This document shows positions 25,662 to 33,539 of a DNA stretch of 64,000 bases, one piece after another. The stretch is from positions 852,542-916,541 of the forward strand of contig NZ_LMDV01000009.1 of NCBI RefSeq assembly GCF_001425175.1, written 5' to 3'. The stretch comes from Nocardioides sp. Root1257. Its GTDB lineage: Bacteria > Actinomycetota > Actinomycetes > Propionibacteriales > Nocardioidaceae. Positions within the stretch are counted from its first letter, which is position 1; each line of letters opens with the position of its first letter. The notes beneath the pieces were generated by a model. That model did no database searches. It was not told the origin of the DNA and worked only from the letters and a program-made list of their open reading frames with translations. The position numbers and the translations under genes were made by a program.

Positions 25662-26681
25662 GTGAACCGCGTGAGCCAGCAGCCGGCCCGTGCTCGGGCG
25701 ACGTTGACCGACATCAGCTCCCGCGCGTGGGAGCACCCCGCCGATCGGGGCGCCCTCGTCGCCCTGCGGAAGCTGAAGGGCTTCGACTCGCTGCTCAAGG
25801 CGATGTCCGGCCTGTTCAACGAGCGCGCCGTACGCCTGGTGTTCCTCGGCTCCGCCATCCGCGTGGACGAGAGGCAGTTCGCCCGGATCCACCGCCTGCT
25901 CGGTGAGGTGGGTCGCATCCTCGACGCACCGGAGCTCCCGGAGCTGTACGTCGTCACCAACCCGATGCCGGGCGCGATGACGATCGGCATGAACAAGCCG
26001 ATCATCGTGCTCAACTCGGGCCTGGTCGACCTGCTCGACGAGGACGAGCTCCGCTTCGTCGTGGCGCACGAGCTCGGCCACGCGATGAGCGGGCACGCCG
26101 TCTACCAGACGATGCTGCAGCGGCTGCTCCAGTTCAGCGGGGTGCTCACCGCGATCCCGCTGACCGGCCTCGGCGTCCGCGCGGTCGTCGCCGCCCTCTA
26201 CGAGTGGTCGCGCAAGTCGGAGCTGTCGGCCGACCGGGCCGGGCTGCTCGCGACCCAGGACCCGGCGACCGCCTTCCGGGTGCACATGAAGCTCGCCAGC
26301 GGCGGCCACCTCGACGACCTCGACGCCACGTCGTTCTTCGCGCAGGGCCAGGAGTACGACGAGGCCGACCTGCGTGACTCGGTGCTCAAGATGCTGCTGG
26401 TCGAGAACCGCTCCCACCCGTTCCTCGTCGTCCGCGCGACCGAGCTGCGGCGCTGGGTCGACTCGGGGGAGTACACCGCGATCCTCGGCGGCGACTACCC
26501 GCGCCGCCAGGACGACGACCAGGCGAAGGTCAGCGACGCGGCGAAGGCGGCGGCCGCGAGCTACTCCGAGAGCTTCCGGCAGAGCCAGGACGCGGTCGGC
26601 AAGATGGTCCACGACGTCGCCGGCGTCCTCGGCAGCGTCAAGGTGTGGCTGGACGAGACGTTCCGGCGGGGCGAGGGCTGA
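25662..26681 (+). CDS. M48-family metallopeptidase (HtpX-like)
   Basis: The 339-residue protein has the zinc protease motif HELGHAMSGH (HExxH) near residue 131, followed about 55 residues later by a SELSADRAGLLAT segment that supplies the third zinc ligand Glu and the conserved Asp. One hydrophobic stretch (FSGVLTAIPLTGLGVRAVVAAL, about 161-182) may be membrane-associated, but there is no N-terminal pair of helices as in true HtpX, so it is an M48 relative. It starts at a GTG; a second GTG nine bases later is possible. It probably degrades misfolded membrane or cytoplasmic proteins. Confidence 0.92.
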   Translation: MNRVSQQPARARATLTDISSRAWEHPADRGALVALRKLKGFDSLLKAMSGLFNERAVRLVFLGSAIRVDERQFARIHRLLGEVGRILDAPELPELYVVTNPMPGAMTIGMNKPIIVLNSGLVDLLDEDELRFVVAHELGHAMSGHAVYQTMLQRLLQFSGVLTAIPLTGLGVRAVVAALYEWSRKSELSADRAGLLATQDPATAFRVHMKLASGGHLDDLDATSFFAQGQEYDEADLRDSVLKMLLVENRSHPFLVVRATELRRWVDSGEYTAILGGDYPRRQDDDQAKVSDAAKAAAASYSESFRQSQDAVGKMVHDVAGVLGSVKVWLDETFRRGEG

Positions 26682-26941
26682 GCTCGCTCCTCCCGCTCAT
26701 CGAGCGGGTCCCGGACGGCTGGTCGTCGGCGACGTACGACGGCCGGCGGTACGGCGTGACCAAGACCCTGCGCGCCGACGGCCGCGCCGTCTCGGTGTAC
26801 GCCGAGGAGCTCGGCGGCACCGACGTGGTGAGCACGAACGTCTACCTGACCGGCGACAGCGTGGAGCTGCGGCCCTGCGAGATGCCCGCGGAGAAGGTGC
26901 TCGCGTTCCTGCGTGACGCCGCCTTCGATCAGGTGGACTGA
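26645..26941 (+). CDS. Small hypothetical protein overlapping the M48 gene
   Basis: A 98-residue frame starts at a GTG inside the last 37 bases of the M48 protease gene. From about residue 12 the sequence looks like a genuine small alpha/beta protein (SSLLPLIERVPDGWSSATY, then YGVTKTLRADGRAVSVYAEE and LAFLRDAAFDQVD). The first residues are probably read from M48 coding sequence, and the true start may be a CTG near 26678 just before the M48 stop, which would couple the two. It overlaps the convergent RDD gene by 13 bases. No family recognised. Confidence 0.65.
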   Translation: MAGRDVPAGRGLSSLLPLIERVPDGWSSATYDGRRYGVTKTLRADGRAVSVYAEELGGTDVVSTNVYLTGDSVELRPCEMPAEKVLAFLRDAAFDQVD

Positions 26942-28140
26942 CGCGCCAGGAACGCCGACAGCGGCCCCGGCATCTCGGCCGAGCGCTCACCCCAGTCGTA
27001 GACCGAGACGGTCCCAGCGACGAGGTCGTGCAGCGCCCGGTGCTCGCGCTGCACCAGGATCATCAGGAAGCCGATGCCGAAGAGCAGCGCACTGAACGGG
27101 AACGCCAGGGTCCGCACCAACGCCTGGCGAACGGTCAGCGGGCTCCCGTCCGCGCCGACGACCCGGATGCCGACGATGCCCTTGCCGAGGGTCCGGCCGG
27201 CGACGGCGTGCGAGCCGAACGAGTAGACGAAGGCCCACAGCGCGAGTGCGCCGAGGGCCAGCGGACCCTGACCGCTGAGGTCGGTGAGCGAGCTGCCGAA
27301 GAAGATGCCGGACAGGAAGGCGAGACCCGCGACGCCCAGCGTGTACGACGTGGTGATGATCGCGACGTCCGCCGCGGCCGACACGCCGCGGGTGACCGGC
27401 CCCGCGTAGTGGCCGCTCACCGACATCCGCCGGCGGTCGTCGAGAGCGCCGTCGTCGTGCGCCAGCAGCAGCGGCGGTCCGATCGGCTGGGCGTCGAGGT
27501 CGCGGCGCAGCAGCCGGTTGATGATCCGGTCGATGACGACGTCGAGCGCGACCAGCTGGCGGCGGACCAGGTCGAGCGCCGATCCGGCGAGCTGGTTGGT
27601 GCTCTCCGCGACCAGCTCGGGCACCCCGGAGCGGCGTACCAGCGCCTCCAGGTCGACGTCGGCCAGCAGCGCCTCGACGTCGACCTTGGCGAGCAGGGCG
27701 TTGAGGTCCACGCGGTCGAGCAGGGCGTTGATGTCGATGCGACCCATCAGCGCGTCCGGGTCGATCCGCGCCACCAGCTCGTCGGGGTCGACGCGCGCCA
27801 GCAGGGCGGCGACGTCCACCCGCGCCATCAGCTCGTTGGGGTCGACGCGCGCCAGCAGGGCCGCGACGTCCACGCGCGCGAGCAGGCGGTCGGGGTCGAC
27901 CCGGTCGAGCAGGTCGTCCGGCTCGATGCGGTCCAGCAGGGCGTTGACGTCGACCCGGGCGAGCAGGGCGTTCATGTCCACGCGGGCCAGCAGCGCGTCG
28001 GCGTCGATGCGGTCGAGGACGGCGTTGACGTCGACCTGCTCGAGCACGATGTCGGGGTCGATGACGCCGACGACGCGCTCGGTCACACCACCGGTGATCC
28101 GGTGGAAGAGCCCTCGCCCCTCCGGGTGCGCGTCGGCCAT
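26929..28140 (-). CDS. RDD-family membrane protein with an N-terminal nonapeptide-repeat array
   Basis: The 403-residue protein begins with a short lead, then sixteen consecutive nine-residue units of the form LLARVDxNA (residues 32-175). A helical region around residues 176-215 follows, then an RDD domain with four hydrophobic helices (about 245-380) containing RTLGKGIVGIRVVGADG. RDD proteins are small-molecule or ion transport proteins of the membrane. The repeat array is acidic/amphipathic and probably forms an elongated cytoplasmic helical or solenoid rod. Its 3' end overlaps the small gene at 26645. I know no described function for this combination. Confidence 0.88.
   Translation of the reverse strand: MADAHPEGRGLFHRITGGVTERVVGVIDPDIVLEQVDVNAVLDRIDADALLARVDMNALLARVDVNALLDRIEPDDLLDRVDPDRLLARVDVAALLARVDPNELMARVDVAALLARVDPDELVARIDPDALMGRIDINALLDRVDLNALLAKVDVEALLADVDLEALVRRSGVPELVAESTNQLAGSALDLVRRQLVALDVVIDRIINRLLRRDLDAQPIGPPLLLAHDDGALDDRRRMSVSGHYAGPVTRGVSAAADVAIITTSYTLGVAGLAFLSGIFFGSSLTDLSGQGPLALGALALWAFVYSFGSHAVAGRTLGKGIVGIRVVGADGSPLTVRQALVRTLAFPFSALLFGIGFLMILVQREHRALHDLVAGTVSVYDWGERSAEMPGPLSAFLARQST
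27616..28047 (-). repeat. 27-bp periodic coding repeat (nonapeptide array)
   Basis: Sixteen 27-base units encode the LLARVDxxA array of the RDD protein. The Arg-Val/Ile-Asp centre is kept in most units, while positions 7-9 vary among VNA, PDA, VAA and PNE. Codon choice differs between units, so this is an old array held by selection on protein sequence rather than a recent DNA duplication. Some neighbours (near 27790 and 27850) are closer to each other, suggesting later duplication. Confidence 0.9.
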
Positions 28141-28149
28141 GTGCCGACG

Positions 28150-28587
28150 CTAGCGGTCCGAGGGGCTCTGGAGAATCATCGTGATCGGCCCGTCGTTCAC
28201 CGACGAGACCTGCATGTCGGCTCCGAAGGAGCCGGTCTGCACGTGGGCGCCGAGCTCGCGGAGGGCGGTGCACACCGCGTCGTAGAGCGGTTCGGAGACC
28301 GGGCCGGGCGCGGCCGCCTGCCAGGTGGGTCGTCGGCCCTTGCGGGCGTCGCCGTACAGCGTGAACTGGCTGATGACCAGGATCGGCGCTCGTACGTCGG
28401 ACGCGGACTGCTCGTCGCGCAGGATGCGCAGGTCCCAGATCTTGCGGGCGACCCAGGCGACGTCGGCCGGTCCGTCGTCGTGGGTGACGCCGAGGTAGAC
28501 GAGCAGCCCGGCGCCCTCGATGGCGCCGACGGTCTCGCCGCCGACCGTCACGCTCGCGCCGAGGACGCGCTGGACGACGGCGCGCAT
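28150..28587 (-). CDS. dtd: D-aminoacyl-tRNA deacylase
   Basis: Dtd hydrolyses D-aminoacyl-tRNA (and glycyl-tRNA-Ala), keeping D-amino acids out of protein. The 145-residue sequence has the two family signatures: SQFTLYGDARKGRRP near residue 78 and, near the C-terminus, NDGPITMIL, equivalent to the NxGP(V/F)T motif. The N-terminal MRAVVQRVLGASVTVGGETV is also typical. Its ATG overlaps the stop of the upstream CitE-like gene by one base (TGATG), so translation is probably coupled. It is followed closely by the start region of the RDD gene. Confidence 0.96.
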   Translation of the reverse strand: MRAVVQRVLGASVTVGGETVGAIEGAGLLVYLGVTHDDGPADVAWVARKIWDLRILRDEQSASDVRAPILVISQFTLYGDARKGRRPTWQAAAPGPVSEPLYDAVCTALRELGAHVQTGSFGADMQVSSVNDGPITMILQSPSDR

Positions 28588-29453
28588 CAGCCCTGCAGGG
28601 CCTGGATCGCCTCGTGGATGTCGAGCGTGCGACGGGCCGACTCGACGTGGAGGTTCTCGACCATCCGGCCGTTGTAGGTCACGACCCCGCTGCCAGCGCC
28701 GTCCTCGAAGGCCTGGATCAACCCGCGGGCATCCTCGACCGCCCGCTCCGACGGTGCGAAGGCGCTGTTGGCGCCCTCGACCTGGCCCGGGTGGATCAGG
28801 GTCTTGCCGTCGAATCCCATCTGGCGGCCCTGCTCGCACTCGGCGAGGAAGCCGTCGACGTCCTTCACGTCGTTGTAGACGCCGTCGAGGATCGCGATGC
28901 CGGCGGCGCGGGCCGCGAGGAGCGCGGTGTGCAGGCTGGGCAGGATCGGCGCGCGGCCGGGCACGTGCTCGGCGTACAGCTCCTTGACCAGGTCGTTGGT
29001 GCCCATCACGAAGCAGGTCAGCCGCTCGGACGCACGGGCGATGCTGAGCGCGTCGAGGATGGCGACCGGCGTCTCGACCATCGCCCAGAGCTTGGTGTGG
29101 TCGGGCGCGCCGTACCGCTCCAGCGCGTCGACGAGCTGCGCGACCTCGGCGGCGCTGTTGACCTTGGGGACGACGACCGCGTCCGGCCCGGCCTGCGCGG
29201 CCGCCTCGAGGTCGGCGTCGTGCCACTCGGTGCCGATGCCGTTGGCGCGGATGGTGAGGGTACGGCGGCCGTAGTCGCCGCTCGCCACGGCCGCCGCCGC
29301 GGCCTCGCGGGCGCCGGGCTTGGCATCGGGGGCGACGGCGTCCTCGAGGTCGAAGATGACGGCGTCGATCGGCAGCGTCTTGGCCTTCTCCAGCGCCTTG
29401 GCGTTGGAGCTCGGCATGTAGAGGACGCTGCGCAGCGGGGTGAACTCGGACAT
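28587..29453 (-). CDS. HpcH/HpaI aldolase/citrate lyase family protein (CitE-like)
   Basis: The 288-residue TIM-barrel protein has the CitE core: RSVLYMPSSNAKALEKA, FDLEDAVAPDAK with the metal-binding Glu and Asp, RANGIGTEWHDADL, MVETPVAILDAL, and DGKTLIHPGQV. Stand-alone CitE proteins of this type split malyl-CoA, citramalyl-CoA or related thioesters, not citrate; no CitD/CitF genes are present. It overlaps dtd by one base downstream and the paralogous lyase gene by one base upstream (TGATG), forming a three-gene operon. The substrate cannot be fixed from sequence. Confidence 0.92.
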   Translation of the reverse strand: MSEFTPLRSVLYMPSSNAKALEKAKTLPIDAVIFDLEDAVAPDAKPGAREAAAAAVASGDYGRRTLTIRANGIGTEWHDADLEAAAQAGPDAVVVPKVNSAAEVAQLVDALERYGAPDHTKLWAMVETPVAILDALSIARASERLTCFVMGTNDLVKELYAEHVPGRAPILPSLHTALLAARAAGIAILDGVYNDVKDVDGFLAECEQGRQMGFDGKTLIHPGQVEGANSAFAPSERAVEDARGLIQAFEDGAGSGVVTYNGRMVENLHVESARRTLDIHEAIQALQG

Positions 29454-30541
29454 CAGGCCTCGACCTCGATCGCGTCGTACGCCTTCTTGAGCTCGGGATC
29501 GATGGCGGCCAGCTGCTCGGCCAGCTCCACCATCACCAGGCACTGCTTGAGGGAGGCGTCGTCCTCCATCTTGCCGTCGAGCATCACCGCGCCGGTGCCG
29601 TCGCCCATCGCGGCGGCGACCCGGCGCGCGTGCGCGACGTCCTCGACGCTCGGGCTGAAGACCTTGTTGGCGATGGCGATCTGCTTGGGGTGCAGGCTCC
29701 ACGTGCCGACGCAGCCGAGCAGGAAGGCGTTGCGGAACTGGTCCTCGCACGCCACCACGTCGCTGATGTCGCCGAACGGGCCGTAGTAGGGGTAGATGCC
29801 GTGCATCGCGCAGGCGTCGACCATGCGCGCGATCGTGTAGTGCCAGAGGTCCTGCTGGTACGTCGTACGCGCGGCGTCGTAGTCGGTGACGCCGAGGTCG
29901 TTCTTGGGCGGGTCCTGGCGCACGAGGTAGCCGGGGTGGCCGCCGCCGACGCGGGTGGTCTTCATCCGACGGTCCGCGGCGAGGTCGGCCGGGCCGAGGC
30001 TGAGGCCCTGCATGCGCGGGCTGGCGCCGCAGATCTCCTCGACGTTGGCGACGCCGCGGGCGGTCTCGAGGATGGCGTGCACGAGGATCGGCCGGTCCAG
30101 GCCGGCCTTCGCCTCGAGCTGCGCGAGCAGGCGGTCGACGTAGTGGATGTCCTCGGCGCCCTGCACCTTCGGGACCATGATCACGTCGAGCTTGTCACCG
30201 ATCGCGGGGACCAGGGTCGTGAGGTCGTCCAGCGCCCACGGGCTGTCGAGGGAGTTGATCCGGGTCCACAGCTGGGTGGGTCCGAAGTCGGTCTTCTTCG
30301 CGATCTCGACGAGGCCCTCGCGGGCGGCGACCTTGTTGTCCGCCTTGACCGCGTCCTCGAGGTTGCCGAGCAGCACGTCGACCGTGCCGACCATGTCGGG
30401 GATCTTCGCGGCCATCTTCGGGTTGCTCGGGTCGAAGAAGTGGATCGCCCGGCTCGGCCTCGCCGGGATGTCCGTCAGGGGCGTCGGGGCCCCCACGGCC
30501 AGGGGTCGGAAGAAGTCCTTCGGGCTCTGCGATCCGCTCAT
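29453..30541 (-). CDS. L-malyl-CoA/beta-methylmalyl-CoA lyase-like protein
   Basis: The 362-residue protein is a second, longer member of the HpcH/HpaI-CitE family. It resembles the Mcl1 branch (reversible cleavage of L-malyl-CoA to acetyl-CoA and glyoxylate, and of beta-methylmalyl-CoA to propionyl-CoA and glyoxylate). It has SRAIHFFDPSNPK, LLGNLEDAVKADNK with the metal ligand, RINSLDSPWALDDL, GLSLGPADLAADRRMKTTR, and WSLHPKQIAIANKVF near the end. It is first in an operon with CitE and dtd, joined by TGATG overlaps. The gene upstream encodes a 3-hydroxyacyl-CoA dehydrogenase, fitting acyl-CoA metabolism. Confidence 0.9.
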   Translation of the reverse strand: MSGSQSPKDFFRPLAVGAPTPLTDIPARPSRAIHFFDPSNPKMAAKIPDMVGTVDVLLGNLEDAVKADNKVAAREGLVEIAKKTDFGPTQLWTRINSLDSPWALDDLTTLVPAIGDKLDVIMVPKVQGAEDIHYVDRLLAQLEAKAGLDRPILVHAILETARGVANVEEICGASPRMQGLSLGPADLAADRRMKTTRVGGGHPGYLVRQDPPKNDLGVTDYDAARTTYQQDLWHYTIARMVDACAMHGIYPYYGPFGDISDVVACEDQFRNAFLLGCVGTWSLHPKQIAIANKVFSPSVEDVAHARRVAAAMGDGTGAVMLDGKMEDDASLKQCLVMVELAEQLAAIDPELKKAYDAIEVEA

Positions 30542-30597
30542 GTCGCGGAACGTAGCAGCGGATCGCTACCCGCCGGTATGACGGATCTGACAGCCGG

Positions 30598-30631
30598 CAC
30601 CCGTTTCCCCGGTCGACCGGTGAAACGGGTG
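30598..30631. terminator. 34-bp near-perfect palindrome between acyl-CoA genes
   Basis: CACCCGTTTC and GAAACGGGTG flank CCGGTCGACCGG, giving a 34-base palindrome with a single mismatched pair. It begins 12 bases after the stop of the 3-hydroxyacyl-CoA dehydrogenase and lies 57 bases before the lyase operon start, all on the minus strand. The simplest reading is a terminator for the first gene; it could also be an operator for the second. Confidence 0.6.
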
Positions 30632-30642
30632 ACGGGCGGAAC

Positions 30643-31488
30643 TCAGGCGTAGGTGTAGAAGCCGCGGCCGGTCTTGCGGCCGAGCAGGCCGGCGTCGACC
30701 ATCCGCTGCAGCAGCGGCGGGGCGGCGTACAGGGGCTCCTTGAACTCGTCGTAGAGCGACTCGGCGACGGCCTTCGTGGTGTCCAGGCCGATCAGGTCGG
30801 CGAGGGCGAGCGGTCCCTGCGGGTGCGCGGCACCGAGCACGAGGCCGCGGTCGATGTCCTCCGCGGAGGCGAAGCCGGACTCGTACATCCGGATCGCCGA
30901 GAGGATGAACGGGATCAGCAGCGCGTTGACGACGAAGCCGGCGCGGTCCTGGCAGTCGATCGCCTGCTTGCCGAGAGATCCCTCGACCCACGCGCGCGAG
31001 CGGGCGGTCGTGTCCTCCGACGTCAGCAGCGACGGGACCAGCTCGACGAGCTGGAGCACCGGCACCGGGTTGAAGAAGTGGATGCCGATCACCTGGGTCG
31101 GGCGCGTGGTGACGACGCCGAGCTTCATGATCGGGATCGACGAGGTGTTGGACGCCAGGATCGCGTCCGGCGCCTCAACGATCGCGTCGAGCGACTTGAA
31201 GAGCGCGACCTTGGCCGCCTCGTCCTCCACGATCGCCTCGACGACGACCTCGCGGTCCGCCACGGCCCCGAGGTCGGTCTCGACCCGGATGAGGCCCAGC
31301 ACGTCAGCGGCCGACGCGATCTTGCCCTTGGCCTCCGCGCGCTGCAGCGACTTCTCCAGCCTGCCGAGCGCCGCCTTGGCGGCGTCGTCGGACGACTCCA
31401 CCACGACCACGTCGTGCCCGGCGCGCGCACTGACCTCGGCGATGCCCGACCCCATCAGGCCACCACCGACAACTGCCACGTTCTTCAT
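30643..31488 (-). CDS. 3-hydroxybutyryl-CoA dehydrogenase
   Basis: The enzyme interconverts 3-hydroxybutyryl-CoA and acetoacetyl-CoA with NAD(P). The 281 residues comprise an N-terminal Rossmann domain (VAVVGGGLMGSGIAEVSARA, with the Asp/Glu of VVVES at the strand end), the catalytic segment IGIHFFNPVPVLQLVELV containing the His of the His-Glu pair, and the C-terminal dimerisation domain (GFVVNALLIPFI, HPQGPLALADLIGLD). It ends with GRKTGRGFYTYA, as most relatives do. GAGGGAG lies at good distance before the ATG. It belongs to the short stand-alone FadB2/PaaH/Hbd group rather than a fused beta-oxidation protein. Confidence 0.96.
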   Translation of the reverse strand: MKNVAVVGGGLMGSGIAEVSARAGHDVVVVESSDDAAKAALGRLEKSLQRAEAKGKIASAADVLGLIRVETDLGAVADREVVVEAIVEDEAAKVALFKSLDAIVEAPDAILASNTSSIPIMKLGVVTTRPTQVIGIHFFNPVPVLQLVELVPSLLTSEDTTARSRAWVEGSLGKQAIDCQDRAGFVVNALLIPFILSAIRMYESGFASAEDIDRGLVLGAAHPQGPLALADLIGLDTTKAVAESLYDEFKEPLYAAPPLLQRMVDAGLLGRKTGRGFYTYA

Positions 31489-31515
31489 CTGACTCCCTCT
31501 CGAGGCCCTCGGCCA

Positions 31516-32052
31516 TCAGCGTCGATTCCACCAGTGCCGCCTCCGGGGCGGTGCGGCGGGTTCGCTCCGTGGGACGCGGCGGGCCTCGCGGCGCTCCCGC
31601 CAGGAGGCGACGGTCTCGTCGACGTCGCGCGGCATCGTGATCAGCGGCGGCCCGGCGGAGAGCGAGTAGCGCGCCCGGATCACGCGCTCGTTGAAGTCCT
31701 CGACCTCACGTCGTACGTCGCGCTCGACGTTGATCGCGTCGAGCCGCTCGTCGAGCTCGGCGTCCTCCTTGCGCAGCGCGATGCTGGGCGGCAGCACGGC
31801 GATCCGCTCGCGCTCGACGAGCTTCTTGAGCCACCAGTCGGGGTCGTGCTCGCTGCCGAGGCCCTCGATCGGCTTGCCAGCCCCGGGCAGGTTCTCGAAC
31901 TCGCCGCGCTCCTGCGCCTGCCGGATCTGCAGGTCCACCCAGGTGTTCTGGTGCTGGATCCGGGCCGCCGCGGCCGCTCGGTCGGCCTCGCGGCTGCGCG
32001 GCTGCTCCGGCTCGTCGGGCTGGTCCTCGGTCGGGTCGTCGGTCGGGGGCAT
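31516..32052 (-). CDS. DUF1992 protein (DNAJC28-like conserved domain)
   Basis: The 178-residue protein has an acidic, proline-rich N-terminus and then the DUF1992/J-domain-associated region, about 35-140: IRQAQERGEFENLPGAGKPI, WWLKKLVERERIAVLPPS, and the helical RKEDAELDERLDAINVERD. The C-terminus is basic and ends RRRHWWNRR. No J domain is present; the bacterial proteins usually consist of this region alone. AGGAGG precedes the ATG. Its function is unknown. It lies 27 bases after the MFS gene on the same strand, so it may be the third gene of that operon. Confidence 0.92.
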   Translation of the reverse strand: MPPTDDPTEDQPDEPEQPRSREADRAAAAARIQHQNTWVDLQIRQAQERGEFENLPGAGKPIEGLGSEHDPDWWLKKLVERERIAVLPPSIALRKEDAELDERLDAINVERDVRREVEDFNERVIRARYSLSAGPPLITMPRDVDETVASWRERREARRVPRSEPAAPPRRRHWWNRR

Positions 32053-32078
32053 CGGGCTCACCTCCTGCCCCACCCAGG

Positions 32079-33539
32079 TTACTGAACCAGCGGGAGGGCC
32101 GGCTCCTCGGCGACGTTCTTGGGCAGCATCAGCAGGGCGAGGGCCGCGCACAGGGCGGCGACGGCGCAGACCGTCCAGACCGTGAGGTAGCCCGACAGCG
32201 GGGCGTGGCCCTCGGTCGGGTCGTCGATCGAGCCGGTCGCCGACAGCGCGATCGCGAAGATCGCCGACGCGATCGCGCCGCCGATCGTCTTGGTCGCGTT
32301 GGTCATGCCGGTGGCGAAGCCGGTGCGCTCCGGGGGTGCGGCGGCCGCCGCGGTCGCCGGCAGGGCCGCGACCAGGGCGCCGGAGCCGAGGCCGGCGACG
32401 GCCATGTTGATCAGCGCCTGCCAGGTCTCGTGGTGGAAGGGCAGCCACAGCGCGTACCCGATCGCGACCAGCAGCGACGACATCACGAGTGCACCGCGCG
32501 GGCCGAGCACCCGGGAGGTCAACGGGAGCGTGAAGGCACCGATCGCGAGGAAGATGACGTAGACGCCGATCAGCGTCGACACGAAGCCGGCGCTGGCGCC
32601 GAGGCCGTAGCCGGCGACGTCCGGATCGGTGCGGGCGAACGTCGACAGCGGGATCTGGGCGCCGAGCACCGACATGCCGAAGAGGAACGCCGTGAGCTGC
32701 ACGGGCCACTGACCGGCGGTCTGCAGCAGGCGTACGTCGACCAGCGGCTCGGCCTGCGCGAGCTCGTAGCGGCCGAAGACGTAGAGCACCACCAGGCCGA
32801 GCGCGATCAGCGCCCACGGCAGCGGGCTGCCCGGTCCGTCCAGGCGAATGGCGATCAGGCCGCCCATCACGAGACCGATCGACGAGGTGATCAGCACCAG
32901 GCCACCGACGTCGATGCCGCCGGTGGCGGTGCCCTCCATGTCCTCGATGCCGAACCAGATGACGACGAAGCACAGCGTCACGGCGATCGCGGGGAGGGCG
33001 AGCAGCACCGTCATCGACGTCGCCTCGACCAGCGCACCGGAGGTGAGCGCCCCGATGATCACGGCCAGCTCGAGGGCACCGACCAGGATCGCGGCCGACC
33101 GCCGCGTGAGGTGGTTCTGGCGGGGAGAGCCCGCCGTGCGCCGGTAGATGATCGCGACCTCGAGCGGCAGCCAGACGACGTACGCGCCCTGCAGCGCCGA
33201 GCCCACCAGGAAGGTCGCGAACGACGGCGCGAACGCCATCACCCAGGAGCCCAGCGCCGTGACGGCGGTCGAGAGGAGCAGCACCTTCTTGTGGCCGACC
33301 AGGTCGCCCATCCGCGCGAGCGGCGGCACGACGAGGGCGGAGACGATCAGCTGCGCGGCTTCGAACCAGTTCACGTCGGCGTCGGCGATGCCGAGGTGGT
33401 CGGCGATGTCGCTGAAGATCGGCGTGTAGTAGCCCTGCAGGATGCCGCTGGCGAGCTCGACGCAGACCAGGAACCCGACGATCGCGAAGAGGCCCTTGGT
33501 CGCCGTCGCGGTCGGGCTCGGGCTCGGCGACGTCGTCAT
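32079..33539 (-). CDS. MFS transporter, 14-helix DHA2-like
   Basis: The 486-residue protein has about fourteen transmembrane segments and the length of the EmrB/QacA group of proton-driven drug exporters. The motif A loop is PPLARMGDLVGHKKVLLLS near 79, and a second set of helices begins near 270. Ser/Thr-Pro repeats at the N-terminus are cytoplasmic. Its ATG overlaps the stop of the upstream M20 peptidase gene by four bases, so the two products are translated together. This suggests export or import of a compound related to the peptidase's substrate or product. Confidence 0.92.
   Translation of the reverse strand: MTTSPSPSPTATATKGLFAIVGFLVCVELASGILQGYYTPIFSDIADHLGIADADVNWFEAAQLIVSALVVPPLARMGDLVGHKKVLLLSTAVTALGSWVMAFAPSFATFLVGSALQGAYVVWLPLEVAIIYRRTAGSPRQNHLTRRSAAILVGALELAVIIGALTSGALVEATSMTVLLALPAIAVTLCFVVIWFGIEDMEGTATGGIDVGGLVLITSSIGLVMGGLIAIRLDGPGSPLPWALIALGLVVLYVFGRYELAQAEPLVDVRLLQTAGQWPVQLTAFLFGMSVLGAQIPLSTFARTDPDVAGYGLGASAGFVSTLIGVYVIFLAIGAFTLPLTSRVLGPRGALVMSSLLVAIGYALWLPFHHETWQALINMAVAGLGSGALVAALPATAAAAAPPERTGFATGMTNATKTIGGAIASAIFAIALSATGSIDDPTEGHAPLSGYLTVWTVCAVAALCAALALLMLPKNVAEEPALPLVQ

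Noticed and set aside
27616..28047. Possible CRISPR or minisatellite at a 27-base period
   Set aside because: Periodicity follows codons, units differ at wobble positions and there are no spacers.
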